From Lysobacter sp. K5869 (GTDB taxonomy: Bacteria > Pseudomonadota > Gammaproteobacteria > Xanthomonadales > Xanthomonadaceae), in contig NZ_CP072597.1 in NCBI RefSeq assembly GCF_018847975.1, positions 3,325,001 to 3,389,000 on the forward strand: a stretch of DNA of 64,000 nucleotides. Reading direction: 5' to 3'. This document shows, piece after piece, positions 24,067 through 31,812 of this stretch (its first letter is position 1; each line of letters opens with the position of its first letter). Made by a program: the position numbers and the translations under genes. A model generated the notes under the pieces. That model did not search any database and was not told the DNA's origin. It saw only the letters and a program-made list of their open reading frames with translations.

Positions 24067-24432
24067 GCGCGGCAGGCGCGAACGAACGTTCGCGCCGGCG
24101 CGGTGGGCGGGCGGTTCGTCGCGGGCGGCGCACGCGTTGCGCGGAACGCGGCGGATTCCACGCGGATGAGCGCGAATCGACGCGAACGGCGCACGGCCGT
24201 GCGCGATTTCCAGCGTTGGGGGACGGGCGGGCGCGGCGCGGGCCGCCGCGCCCGCCCTGTGCGCGCCGCGCGCGATGCGCGGCCGCGCGCGCAGCCATCG
24301 GCCAGGGCGGGGCGCTCAGCGACGGCTCGCGCCCGCGCGCGCGGCGGCAGCGGTTGTCATCGGGCTCGGGCAAGCTGAGCGCACGGCCGCGTCGCCGTGC
24401 ATCCCGTCTTGCCACGATTTAGGATTCCACCG
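24067..24432. other. 366-base GC-rich spacer with hairpin
   Basis: No gene seen. A hairpin with arms GGCGCGAACG/CGTTCGCGCC (24075-24096) lies nine bases after the stop of paralogue B and may end its transcript, although no T-run follows. Confidence 0.5.
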
Positions 24433-25743
24433 ATGCTGCAACTGAACTTCCCGCGCCGGCCGCTGGCCGCGCTCGCGCTGCTGCTCGCCGCCACCGCCGC
24501 CGGTGCGGCCGCGCCCGAACGGACGCCCTCGATGCCCCAAACCCCGAACACCGCACCGCTGGGCCAGCACGGCCTGATCGTCATCGCCCACCGCGGCGCC
24601 AGCGGCTATCGCCCCGAACACACGCTCGAAGCCTATCGTCTGGCGATCCAGCAGGGCGCCGACTTCATCGAACCGGATCTGGTCGCGACCCGCGACGGCG
24701 AACTGGTGGTGCGCCACGAGAACGAAATCTCCGGCACCACCGACGTCGCCGCGCATCCCGAGTTCGCCGACCGCAAGACCAGCAAGACCATCGACGGCCA
24801 GGCCCTCACCGGCTGGTTCACCGAAGACTTCACCCTGGCCGAGCTCAAGACGCTGCGCGCCAAGGAACGCATCCCGCAGATCCGCGCCGGCAACGCGCGC
24901 TACGACGGCCAGTTCCCGATCGCCACGTTCAAGGAAGTGATCGCGCTGGCCAAGGCCGAGAGCCGCGACGGCCGCACCATCGGCATCTATCCGGAAACCA
25001 AGCACCCGACCTGGTTCGCCAGCGAGGGCAAGCATCTCGACGGCAGCCCGATCCATCTCTCGCTGGGCCGCAAGCTGATCGAGACCTTGGTCGCCGAGGG
25101 GTTCACCGAGCCGCGCCGGGTCTACATCCAGAGCTTCGAGGTGAGCAACCTCATCGAACTCAAGCGCGAGATCATGCCCAAGGCGGGCGTGAATCTGCCG
25201 CTGGTGCAGCTGTACGGCGATTTCGCCAAGGAAGCGCCCTACGATCTGGTCTACAACCTGCGCACCGGCGCCGACGTGGACCGCATCTACGGCGCCGAGC
25301 TGGAGCTGATCGTTCCCGGCGGGCTGAGCGCGATCAACTACGGCGCGCTGACCGAACCGGCGGCGCTGGCGTGGATGAAGGCGCATTACGTTTCCGGCCT
25401 GGGCCCGTCCAAGAGCAGCCTGATCGAACGCGCGCCGCTGCCGGCCAAGCGCGACGCCGACGGCGACGGCCATGCGCTGCTGAGCACGCGCAACACCGGC
25501 TACATCCATCCCGTGCTCGGCCGCGCGCTGGCGGCGGGGCTGCAAGTGCATCCCTACACCGTGCGCGCCGAGGAACCGTTCCTGACCCAGACCGCGAACG
25601 GCGTGGACCAGAGCGCGCTGGGTGAGGCGCTGCAGTTGTACGGGTTGGGCGTGCAGGGCTTCTTCATCGACAACCCCGACATCGGCGTGGCCGCGCGCAA
25701 GCTGTTCCTGGAACAGAGCAAGATCGCCGTGCCGGCCAAATAA
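24433..25743 (+). CDS. glpQ: Secreted glycerophosphodiester phosphodiesterase (GlpQ-like)
   Basis: A 436-residue exported enzyme. Signal peptide about residues 1-26 (LAALALLLAATAAGAAA). The catalytic domain starts with IVIAHRGASGYRPEHTLEAY, where the His is the first catalytic residue. DFIEPDLVATRDGELVVRHE follows, with the metal-binding Glu-x-Asp and the second catalytic His. The long form with a large insert matches periplasmic GlpQ. It splits deacylated phospholipids into glycerol 3-phosphate and an alcohol. An in-frame ATG at 24397 would spoil the signal peptide, so 24433 is preferred. It ends next to a pair of inverted REP units. Confidence 0.9.
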   Translation: MLQLNFPRRPLAALALLLAATAAGAAAPERTPSMPQTPNTAPLGQHGLIVIAHRGASGYRPEHTLEAYRLAIQQGADFIEPDLVATRDGELVVRHENEISGTTDVAAHPEFADRKTSKTIDGQALTGWFTEDFTLAELKTLRAKERIPQIRAGNARYDGQFPIATFKEVIALAKAESRDGRTIGIYPETKHPTWFASEGKHLDGSPIHLSLGRKLIETLVAEGFTEPRRVYIQSFEVSNLIELKREIMPKAGVNLPLVQLYGDFAKEAPYDLVYNLRTGADVDRIYGAELELIVPGGLSAINYGALTEPAALAWMKAHYVSGLGPSKSSLIERAPLPAKRDADGDGHALLSTRNTGYIHPVLGRALAAGLQVHPYTVRAEEPFLTQTANGVDQSALGEALQLYGLGVQGFFIDNPDIGVAARKLFLEQSKIAVPAK

Positions 25744-25765
25744 ACGCCGGCATTGGTGCGTATCC

Positions 25766-25868
25766 CCCTGTAGGAGCGGCGCGAGCCGCGACCGCGACAA
25801 CGCAACGACGACGACAGTTTCGGCGCAGTCGCGTTGTCGCGGTCGCGGCTCGCGCCGCTCCTACAGGG
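25766..25868. repeat. REP pair: perfect 38-bp inverted repeat
   Basis: Two GTAG-headed REP units face each other. The arms at 25766-25803 and 25831-25868 are exact complements over 38 bases, with 27 bases between them. It lies 23 bases after glpQ and 12 before the convergent sirtuin gene stop, so it probably acts as a transcript end or mRNA stabiliser. Confidence 0.85.
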
Positions 25869-25879
25869 AGCAATCGCAA

Positions 25880-26719
25880 CTACGCCAGCGCGGCATCCAA
25901 GGTCGCCCCGCAATCGGCTTCCAGCTTCAAGGTCGCGATCTCGTCCGCGCGCGTCACCCCGCGATTGAGCAAGGCCAGCGGCAGCCCCGCCTCGCGCGCC
26001 GCGCGGGCGAAGCGGAAGCCGGAATAGACCATCAGCGACGACCCCACCACCAGCATCGCGTCGGCCGCGGCCAGCGATTGCTGCGCGGCGGCCACGCGCG
26101 CGCGCGGGACGTTTTCGCCGAAGAACACCACGTCGGGTTTGAGCATGCCGCCGCAGGCGGCGCAGGGCGGGATCTGGAAGCGCTCGAACTCCAGGCCTTC
26201 CAGATCGGCGTCGCCGTCGGGCAGGGCGACCGCGCCGAGCCCTTGCCAGTCCGGATTGCGCCGCGCCAGTTCCTCCTGCACCTGCGCGCGCGGCTGGCGC
26301 GCGCCGCAGTCCAGGCACACCACTTCGTCGAGCCGGCCGTGCAGATCGACCACGTCGAGGCTGCCGGCGCGGCTGTGCAGGGCGTCGACGTTCTGCGTCA
26401 CCAGCGCATGCGCCGGCTCGCGTTGCTGCCAGCGCGCCAGCGCGCGGTGCCCGGCATTGGGCTGAGCGCCGTCGAACGAAGGCCAACCGACGAAACTGCG
26501 CGCCCAGTAGCGCGACCGCGCGCGGGCGTCGCCGGTGAAGGCGCGGAAATCGATCGGCGGCTTGCGCTGCCACGCGCCGCTCTCGTCGCGGTAATGCGGA
26601 ATCCCCGAGCCGGTGCTGATGCCCGCGCCGGTCAGCACGAACACGCGGCGGTGCGGGCGCAGCCAATCGCGCAGGCGTTGGGCGGCGTCGGAGTGGGACG
26701 GATCGGGCGTAGCGCTCAT
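25880..26719 (-). CDS. NAD-dependent protein deacetylase (sirtuin, Sir2/CobB family)
   Basis: A 279-residue sirtuin. Motifs in order: VLTGAGISTGSGIPHYRDES (NAD-binding GAGxS and GIPxFRD-like), VTQNVDALHSRAGS (TQNxD), DLHGRLDEVVCLDCG with the catalytic His and the first zinc Cys pair, CAACGG (second pair), KPDVVFFGENVP, and VGSSLMVYSGFRF. It removes acyl groups from protein lysines using NAD in the cytoplasm. The start at 26719 is ATG; a TTG codon 18 bases further up is an alternative with no better ribosome site. It is monocistronic. Confidence 0.92.
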   Translation of the reverse strand: MSATPDPSHSDAAQRLRDWLRPHRRVFVLTGAGISTGSGIPHYRDESGAWQRKPPIDFRAFTGDARARSRYWARSFVGWPSFDGAQPNAGHRALARWQQREPAHALVTQNVDALHSRAGSLDVVDLHGRLDEVVCLDCGARQPRAQVQEELARRNPDWQGLGAVALPDGDADLEGLEFERFQIPPCAACGGMLKPDVVFFGENVPRARVAAAQQSLAAADAMLVVGSSLMVYSGFRFARAAREAGLPLALLNRGVTRADEIATLKLEADCGATLDAALA

Positions 26720-26857
26720 GACCACAGCATCGTTCAAAACTTCCGACTAAATAGCGACGCACCCCGCCTAAACCAAGCCCGCTCACGCCGCCTCACCGCC
26801 GCCGATCCGGGCATTCCGCGCGCTCGCCGTTCCCGACTCTCTCCATTTCGGCCTGCA

Positions 26858-26890
26858 AATAAAAAGCCGCCCGGATCGCTCCGGGCGGCT
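26858..26890 (-). terminator. Intrinsic terminator of the autotransporter gene
   Basis: An 11-bp perfect stem AGCCGCCCGGA/TCCGGGCGGCT with a TCGC loop is followed on the minus strand by a TTTTTATTT run. It lies about 97 bases after the adhesin stop codon. Confidence 0.85.
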
Positions 26891-26986
26891 GGCTTCCCGC
26901 GGGCCGGGGGGCGGGCGGGTCGCCGGGGGGAGGTCCCAGTGTTCAGCGGCGAAGCCGCGTCGGCGCGCATCCGGCGGCCGGCGCGG

Positions 26987-29900
26987 TCACCACACGATGC
27001 CGGCGCCGACGGTCACGCCGACATCGCCCTTGGAGTTGCTGTTGCCCGAGAGCTTGTAGACATAGCGCCCGTCCTCGCTGATGGTGGAAATGCCGATGGC
27101 GAAGCCGCTTTCGCCGCGGAAACTGCTGGCCGCGACCGCCGCCATGCTCTTGCCGGGCATGTACGACTGCGGCAACCCGGCCACCGCCATCGCCGAGGCG
27201 ACGCCGGCGCTGGCCTTGTCGTCGAGCCGGCCGATCTCGCGGCGCAGGCTGTTGCCCCAGTTGTCGGTGTACTGGTTCGAGGTGCTGATCGCGCGGTTCA
27301 CGCCTTCGTTGAGCTGCTGCACGTTGACCGCGTCGGTGTTGGCGGTGCCGGCGCGGACGTTGCGGATCGTCACCGCCGCGCCGCCGTTGTTGAGCGTGAC
27401 CTGGGTGTTGTTGACGCTGCCGTCGGGATTGCTGTCGTAGCGCACGGTGCCGCTCTGCGAGGCCTTGAGCTGGGCGACGTTGACCGCGTCGTTGTCCTGC
27501 GTGCCCGCGGCGACGTTGACCACTTGCCGCTTCTGCGTGGCGTTGCCCACCGACACCGTGTCGGCGCGGTCGGCCACCGCGCCCTGGCCGAGGGCGACCG
27601 CGCCGGACGCGCTGACGCTGGCGCTTTCGCCGACCGCGACCGCGTTGGTGGCGCCGGCGGCTACGGTGGAGTTCGCGCCCAAGGCGGTGCTGCCGTCGGC
27701 GTTGACCCGCGCATTGCCGCCGATCGCGGTGTCGTTGGCGCCGGCCGCGTAGCTGTCGCCGCCGATCGCGGTGGCATGGTCGCCGCCCGCGCTGGCGCTG
27801 GCGCCGACCGCGACGCCGCGCGAACCGTTGGCGACCGAGGCGTTGCCGGTGCCGTCGATGGCGATGCGCGGATCCGGCGTGGTCGCCGGCGGTAGATTGT
27901 CGATGCGGTTGTTGAGATTCGTGAGGCTGGCATCGACCGCGGCGAAGGCGGCGCCGATGTTGCTGTAGCTGCCGCCTTGCACGGTGTAGCTCGGCGCGCC
28001 GAACACGCCGCCGTTGAACAGCGAGCCGCCGCCGAAGATCGAGGCGATGGAATCGCCCATCGCGAAGATCTGCCCGCCGTTGATCGCTTGCAGGCTGCCG
28101 GCGGCGATTTGCCCGGCGGCGAGGTTGTCGAGCGTGGTGCCGGTGCCGGCCGGTCCGCGCAGGGTGATCGCCGCGTAGTTCGGATGGCCCGCGCCGTCGT
28201 CGTCGTACTGCACGGCGAAGGCGTTGCCGTTGCTCTGGCCGTTGTCGAGCGCGGTCAGCGCGGCGCCGACGTTGCTGTAGGTGTTGCCGCCGATGACGTA
28301 GCTCGGCGCGGTGAAGGTTCCGCCGGCGTTGAACACCGCGCCGCCGCCGAAGATGTTGGCGATGCCGGTGCCGAGGTTGAACAGCTGCCCGCCGTTGACC
28401 GCTTGCAGGCTGCCGGTGGCGATCTGCCCGGCGGCGAGGTTGTCGAGCGTGGTGCCGGTGCCGGCCGGTCCGCGCAGGGTGATTGCGGCGTAGTTGGGAT
28501 GGCCGGCGCCGTCGTCGTCGTACTGCACCGCGAACGCGTTGCCGGCGTTGACGCCGTTGTCGAGCGCGCTCAGCGCGGCGCCGACGTTGGTGTAGGCGTT
28601 GCCGGCGATGACGTAGTTCGGCGCGGTGAACGTGCCGCCCGCGTTGAAGCCGGCGCCGCCGCCGAAAATGTTGGCGATGCCGGTGCCGAGGCCGAAGATC
28701 TGTCCGCCGTTGACCGCTTGCAGGCTGCCGGCGGCGATCTGCCCCGCGGCGAGATTGCCGAGCGTGGTGCCGGTGCCGGCCGGTCCGCGCAGGGTGATCG
28801 CGGCGTAGTTCGGGTTGCCGGCGCCGTCGTCGTCGTACTGCACCGCGAACGCGTCCAGGCTCTGCGCGTTGCCGTCGAGCGCGGCCAGCGCGGCGCCGAC
28901 GTTGTTGTAGCCGTTGCCGGCGACGACATAGTTCGGCGCGGTCACCGTGCCGTCGGGCGCGACCGCCGCGCCGCCGCCCAAACGCTGCGCGTTGGACTGG
29001 CTGACCGCGAACAGTTGCGAGCCGTTGATCGCCTGCGTGCTGGCGGGATTGACCGCGCCGGCGCGCAGGTTGGACACCACGGTGCCGCCCGCGCCTTGCA
29101 GGGTGACGCTCTGCAAGTTCGGCGCGCCGCCGAGATCGTCGTACTTGACCGAGAACGGATCGCTCGCCGCGGTCGCCAACGCGCCCTGCAACTGGGCCAG
29201 ATTGACCGCGTCGGTGCCGATGCTGCCGGGAGCGAGGTTGGTGAGCTTGCGCGGCGCGCCGGCCGCGCCGATCGAGACTTCGCCGGACGAGGTCTGCGGC
29301 GCGGCGAGGCCGAAGGCGGTGTATCCCGTCTGTGCGCCGACCTGGGTCGAGGAGCCGGCGCCGAGCGCGACGCTGTTGGCGTGGGTGGAGGTGGCGCCGA
29401 AACCGAGAATGGTCTGGCGGTCGGCGTTGCCGAAGCTGTTGTCGCCGATCAGCACCGAATTGCCCAAGCGCGCGGCGTAGTTGGTGTCCGGGCCGCCGGT
29501 GAAGCCGGCCGCGGCCGCGCTGATGGTCGGCAGCTGATGGCGCGCGTTGGTGCCCATGACGATGGTGTTGGAGCCGTTGGCGTAGCTGCCGTCGCCGATC
29601 AGCACCTGGTTGTTCTGCGCGGCGTTGGTGTGCCAGGTGCAGGCCAGGCCGATCACCACGCACGAAGCGTTGTTGTTGTTGCCGAAGTAGTTGCTGTCCT
29701 GGAATTGGATGTAGCTGTCGGATTGCACCGCGCCGATCAGGGTGAGGTGGTTGGCCGGCTGGTTGCCGTCCAGGTCGACCGCGTTGGGCGCTTGCACCAG
29801 ATTGAGGATCAGCGAGAGGTAGGAGTAGTTGAAGTTGGCGCGGTCGATGGTCAGGCAGCCGGTGCCGAGCAAACCGCAGGCTTGGTAGTCGGCGCCGAGC

Positions 29901-30322
29901 AGCCAGTTGTTGAGGTACTGGACCAAGCCGGGCAGGGTGTTGTTGAGCGCCGGCGGCGGTTCGATGATGCTCATCGGCGAGACCATGCCGCCGTCGAATG
30001 CGCTGGCCGAACTCCAGGTGTCGGCGTTGGGCATGCCGTCGAGCACGAGCGGCAGCAACGGCGCGGGGCTGGCGAAGGGATCGGTGTCGCTGGCGGAGGG
30101 CGCGGCGGTGTCCTCGCTCGCCGTCGTCGCGGCGGTTTCGGCGGCGGCGAGTTCGGTCGCGGCGACATCGCCCGCCGCGGGTTCGGCGGCCGCGGCCGGA
30201 CGCGCGAGCAAGGCCAGGGCCACGCAGGCGGCGAGCAGCGAGGCGCGCAGAGGGGTGAGGGAAAGGGATCGATCGGCGTGGGCGATGCGGGAGCGGACGT
30301 GACGCGGGTGGCGCTGGATCAT
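26987..30322 (-). CDS. Trimeric autotransporter adhesin (YadA-like)
   Basis: An 1111-residue surface protein. A long signal peptide (to about residue 43, LLAACVALALLARPAAAA) is followed by an N-terminal passenger of about 450 residues. Then come repeat units of about 106 residues containing QYDDDGAGHPNYAAITLRG and SLQAVNGGQ. Next are YadA head repeats (SVANGSRGVAVGASASAGGD and similar), necks (RQVVNVAAGTQDNDAVNVAQ) and a stalk. The last ~58 residues are the YadA anchor, ending VGVTVGAGIVW with the aromatic C-terminus needed for outer-membrane insertion. The start has GGAGG at good spacing. It lies downstream of the regulator at 30655. It mediates adhesion by homology. Confidence 0.92.
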   Translation of the reverse strand: MIQRHPRHVRSRIAHADRSLSLTPLRASLLAACVALALLARPAAAAEPAAGDVAATELAAAETAATTASEDTAAPSASDTDPFASPAPLLPLVLDGMPNADTWSSASAFDGGMVSPMSIIEPPPALNNTLPGLVQYLNNWLLGADYQACGLLGTGCLTIDRANFNYSYLSLILNLVQAPNAVDLDGNQPANHLTLIGAVQSDSYIQFQDSNYFGNNNNASCVVIGLACTWHTNAAQNNQVLIGDGSYANGSNTIVMGTNARHQLPTISAAAAGFTGGPDTNYAARLGNSVLIGDNSFGNADRQTILGFGATSTHANSVALGAGSSTQVGAQTGYTAFGLAAPQTSSGEVSIGAAGAPRKLTNLAPGSIGTDAVNLAQLQGALATAASDPFSVKYDDLGGAPNLQSVTLQGAGGTVVSNLRAGAVNPASTQAINGSQLFAVSQSNAQRLGGGAAVAPDGTVTAPNYVVAGNGYNNVGAALAALDGNAQSLDAFAVQYDDDGAGNPNYAAITLRGPAGTGTTLGNLAAGQIAAGSLQAVNGGQIFGLGTGIANIFGGGAGFNAGGTFTAPNYVIAGNAYTNVGAALSALDNGVNAGNAFAVQYDDDGAGHPNYAAITLRGPAGTGTTLDNLAAGQIATGSLQAVNGGQLFNLGTGIANIFGGGAVFNAGGTFTAPSYVIGGNTYSNVGAALTALDNGQSNGNAFAVQYDDDGAGHPNYAAITLRGPAGTGTTLDNLAAGQIAAGSLQAINGGQIFAMGDSIASIFGGGSLFNGGVFGAPSYTVQGGSYSNIGAAFAAVDASLTNLNNRIDNLPPATTPDPRIAIDGTGNASVANGSRGVAVGASASAGGDHATAIGGDSYAAGANDTAIGGNARVNADGSTALGANSTVAAGATNAVAVGESASVSASGAVALGQGAVADRADTVSVGNATQKRQVVNVAAGTQDNDAVNVAQLKASQSGTVRYDSNPDGSVNNTQVTLNNGGAAVTIRNVRAGTANTDAVNVQQLNEGVNRAISTSNQYTDNWGNSLRREIGRLDDKASAGVASAMAVAGLPQSYMPGKSMAAVAASSFRGESGFAIGISTISEDGRYVYKLSGNSNSKGDVGVTVGAGIVW
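28100..29000 (-). repeat. Near-identical ~318-bp internal repeats in the adhesin gene
   Basis: Units near 28108, 28426 and 28740 repeat with 318- and about 315-base spacing. Long stretches are identical at the nucleotide level, including third codon positions, which indicates recent duplication or gene conversion. Confidence 0.8.
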
Positions 30323-30654
30323 GGCGGCCTCCGTCGGGTCGTGCGGATGTCGGGTGCGAGCCGATCGGCATCGCGGGCGCCAGGCGCGCGGCGCGGCCGC
30401 CTTGCGGCCGTGATCGAATGAGTCCTGATTCCCCCGGTGCCGGTGCCGTCCGGGTTCGCTGGCGCGAGCGGCGCATCGGCGAATGCAGGCTAGGCAGCGT
30501 TCGCTAACAAAGCACTCATGCTGCTTCACTCTCGCTCACTTGCGATCACCATCGCATTACGCATCGCCGCGTGCGACGGCGAAAAACGCAAACGGCGGCC
30601 GAAGCCGCCGTCGTTTCGCGTTCAAGCGCCGGGCTCACGCCGGCATCGCGCGCT
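30323..30654. other. 331-base adhesin upstream region
   Basis: It holds the adhesin leader and probably its promoter. An AT-richer pocket lies at 30485-30560 (GCTAACAAAGCACTCATGCT). The end of the regulator transcript lies at its right side. Confidence 0.5.
30582..30622 (-). terminator. Terminator after the pseudo-receiver regulator
   Basis: A hairpin ACGGCGGC/GCCGCCGT with outer pairing, followed on the minus strand by GTTTGCGTTTTTC. It would separate the regulator transcript from the adhesin transcript. Confidence 0.6.
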
Positions 30655-31422
30655 TCAACCGTTCGCGCGCACGATCGTGCACAGGTAACCCATGCCGCGC
30701 ACCGCGCGCAGCGGCAACGGCAGCGGGCTCATCAGCGCGACCTTCTTGCGCAGCCGGTAGATCAGCATTTCCAAACGATGCGGATCGAAGTCGTAGACGT
30801 CGTTGGTCAGCGAACCGATCAGGCTGTCGTGCGACACCGGATGGCCGCCGGCGCCGGTGTTGACCAGGCGCAGCAACACGCTGCGTTCGGGCGCGCTGAG
30901 GTCGATGCTGGCGCCGTCGGGCGTGCGCAGGGTCCAACCGTCCAACGCCAGCTCCCACTCGGGCTGGCCGCCGCCGGTGCGGGTGGGCAGGGCGCGCATG
31001 TGGTGCTGCAGGCTGTGCATCGCGGTGACGACGGTGGCCAGGCCGTCCAGGTCCACCGGCTTGCGGAAACAGGCGTCGGCGATCTCGTGGTAGGGGTCGG
31101 ATTGGCCGCCGTAACCGGCGTCGGCATCGAGCACGATGATGCCGATGTCGGAATGCTGGCGCAGATGCAGGGCGACGTTGCGCGGGTTGTCATCGGGCAG
31201 GTCGCTGGCGATGACCGCGATGTCGCACGGCGCGCTCAGCAGGTTGCGGTACAACGCGGTGGCGTTGGCGCATTCGACGATGGCGAACTGGCGGCTGAGC
31301 AGGGAGTGCTGGATCTGCTGGCGCAGGTGGGGGTCGCGTTCGACGACGGCGACCCGGCGGCTGTTGCGGTGGTCGGCGCCGTTGGCGCCGGAGCCGGGGT
31401 GGACTGGTGAAATGGCGGCCAT
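30655..31422 (-). CDS. OmpR/PhoB-type regulator with degenerate receiver domain
   Basis: A 255-residue two-domain regulator. About residues 20-135 fold like a receiver (RRVAVVERDPHLRQQIQHSL). At the phospho-acceptor site the sequence is IAVIASDLPDD, so the usual Asp aligns with Ala and the Asp comes two positions later; the switch Lys is kept (CFRKPVDLDG). Residues 150-255 form a winged-helix DNA-binding domain (PERSVLLRLVN, FDPHRLEMLIYRLRKKV, RAVRGMGYL). The start at 31422 has AGGGGA at proper spacing. No kinase gene is nearby. It sits just upstream of the adhesin in the same direction and is a good candidate for its regulator. Confidence 0.8.
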   Translation of the reverse strand: MAAISPVHPGSGANGADHRNSRRVAVVERDPHLRQQIQHSLLSRQFAIVECANATALYRNLLSAPCDIAVIASDLPDDNPRNVALHLRQHSDIGIIVLDADAGYGGQSDPYHEIADACFRKPVDLDGLATVVTAMHSLQHHMRALPTRTGGGQPEWELALDGWTLRTPDGASIDLSAPERSVLLRLVNTGAGGHPVSHDSLIGSLTNDVYDFDPHRLEMLIYRLRKKVALMSPLPLPLRAVRGMGYLCTIVRANG

Positions 31423-31812
31423 CCTGATGTCCCCTGTTGATCGAACTTCAAGCTGTTTTATGTGAGTAAAAACAGTGCCGTCGATATCCAATATCAGGTT
31501 AGTGGGGGTCCATTGGAATCTAATGTGACATAAATCTTTATTCGCCAAAAGTCCTCTAAAAACAGGCAATTAATGCTCAATATTTAGATCGTGATAACGG
31601 ATCGAATGAGGTCCTTGTGCGCTCCAACGCAAGAAGGGCGGCGCACCGGACACGGTACGCCGCCCTTTTTGCGCCGGGCCGGCGGAAGCCGGTCCAGCGG
31701 GGTTTCAGCGGATATTTCGGCCGGCCCGCGAGGCCGGCGCGGAGCCGGCCCGGCGGGTGTTCGGCGCGCGGACCGGACCGGCGCGAGGCCGGCCCGGCGA
31801 GGCCGTCGGGAC
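31423..31812. other. 390-base region with AT-rich island and terminator
   Basis: From about 31430 to 31610 the sequence is clearly richer in A and T than the rest of the window and is likely the promoter region of the regulator. From 31670 to 31810 it is GC-rich with repeated GAGGCCGGC-like words. No gene is seen. Confidence 0.55.
31634..31670. terminator. Hairpin with T-run between peptidase and regulator genes
   Basis: A 10-bp stem AAGGGCGGCG/CGCCGCCCTT (31634-31643, 31658-31667) is followed on the plus strand by TTTTT. On the minus strand it is followed by TTCTTG. It probably ends the M3 peptidase transcript. Confidence 0.6.

Noticed and set aside
24316..25800. 494-residue minus-strand open frame opposite the GlpQ-like gene
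   Set aside because: Antisense shadow; the plus strand carries the catalytic HR...E.D motif and a signal peptide.
25880..26719. Sirtuin as a defence (ThsA/DSR-like) protein
   Set aside because: It is a short, ordinary zinc-type sirtuin without extra domains or defence neighbours.
28100..29000. Regular repeats that could suggest a CRISPR or VNTR locus
   Set aside because: The repeats are in frame and encode adhesin units; there are no short repeats with unique spacers and no cas genes.
27977..30421. 814-residue plus-strand open frame opposite the adhesin
   Set aside because: It is the antisense of the repeat-rich adhesin gene and shows no domain.
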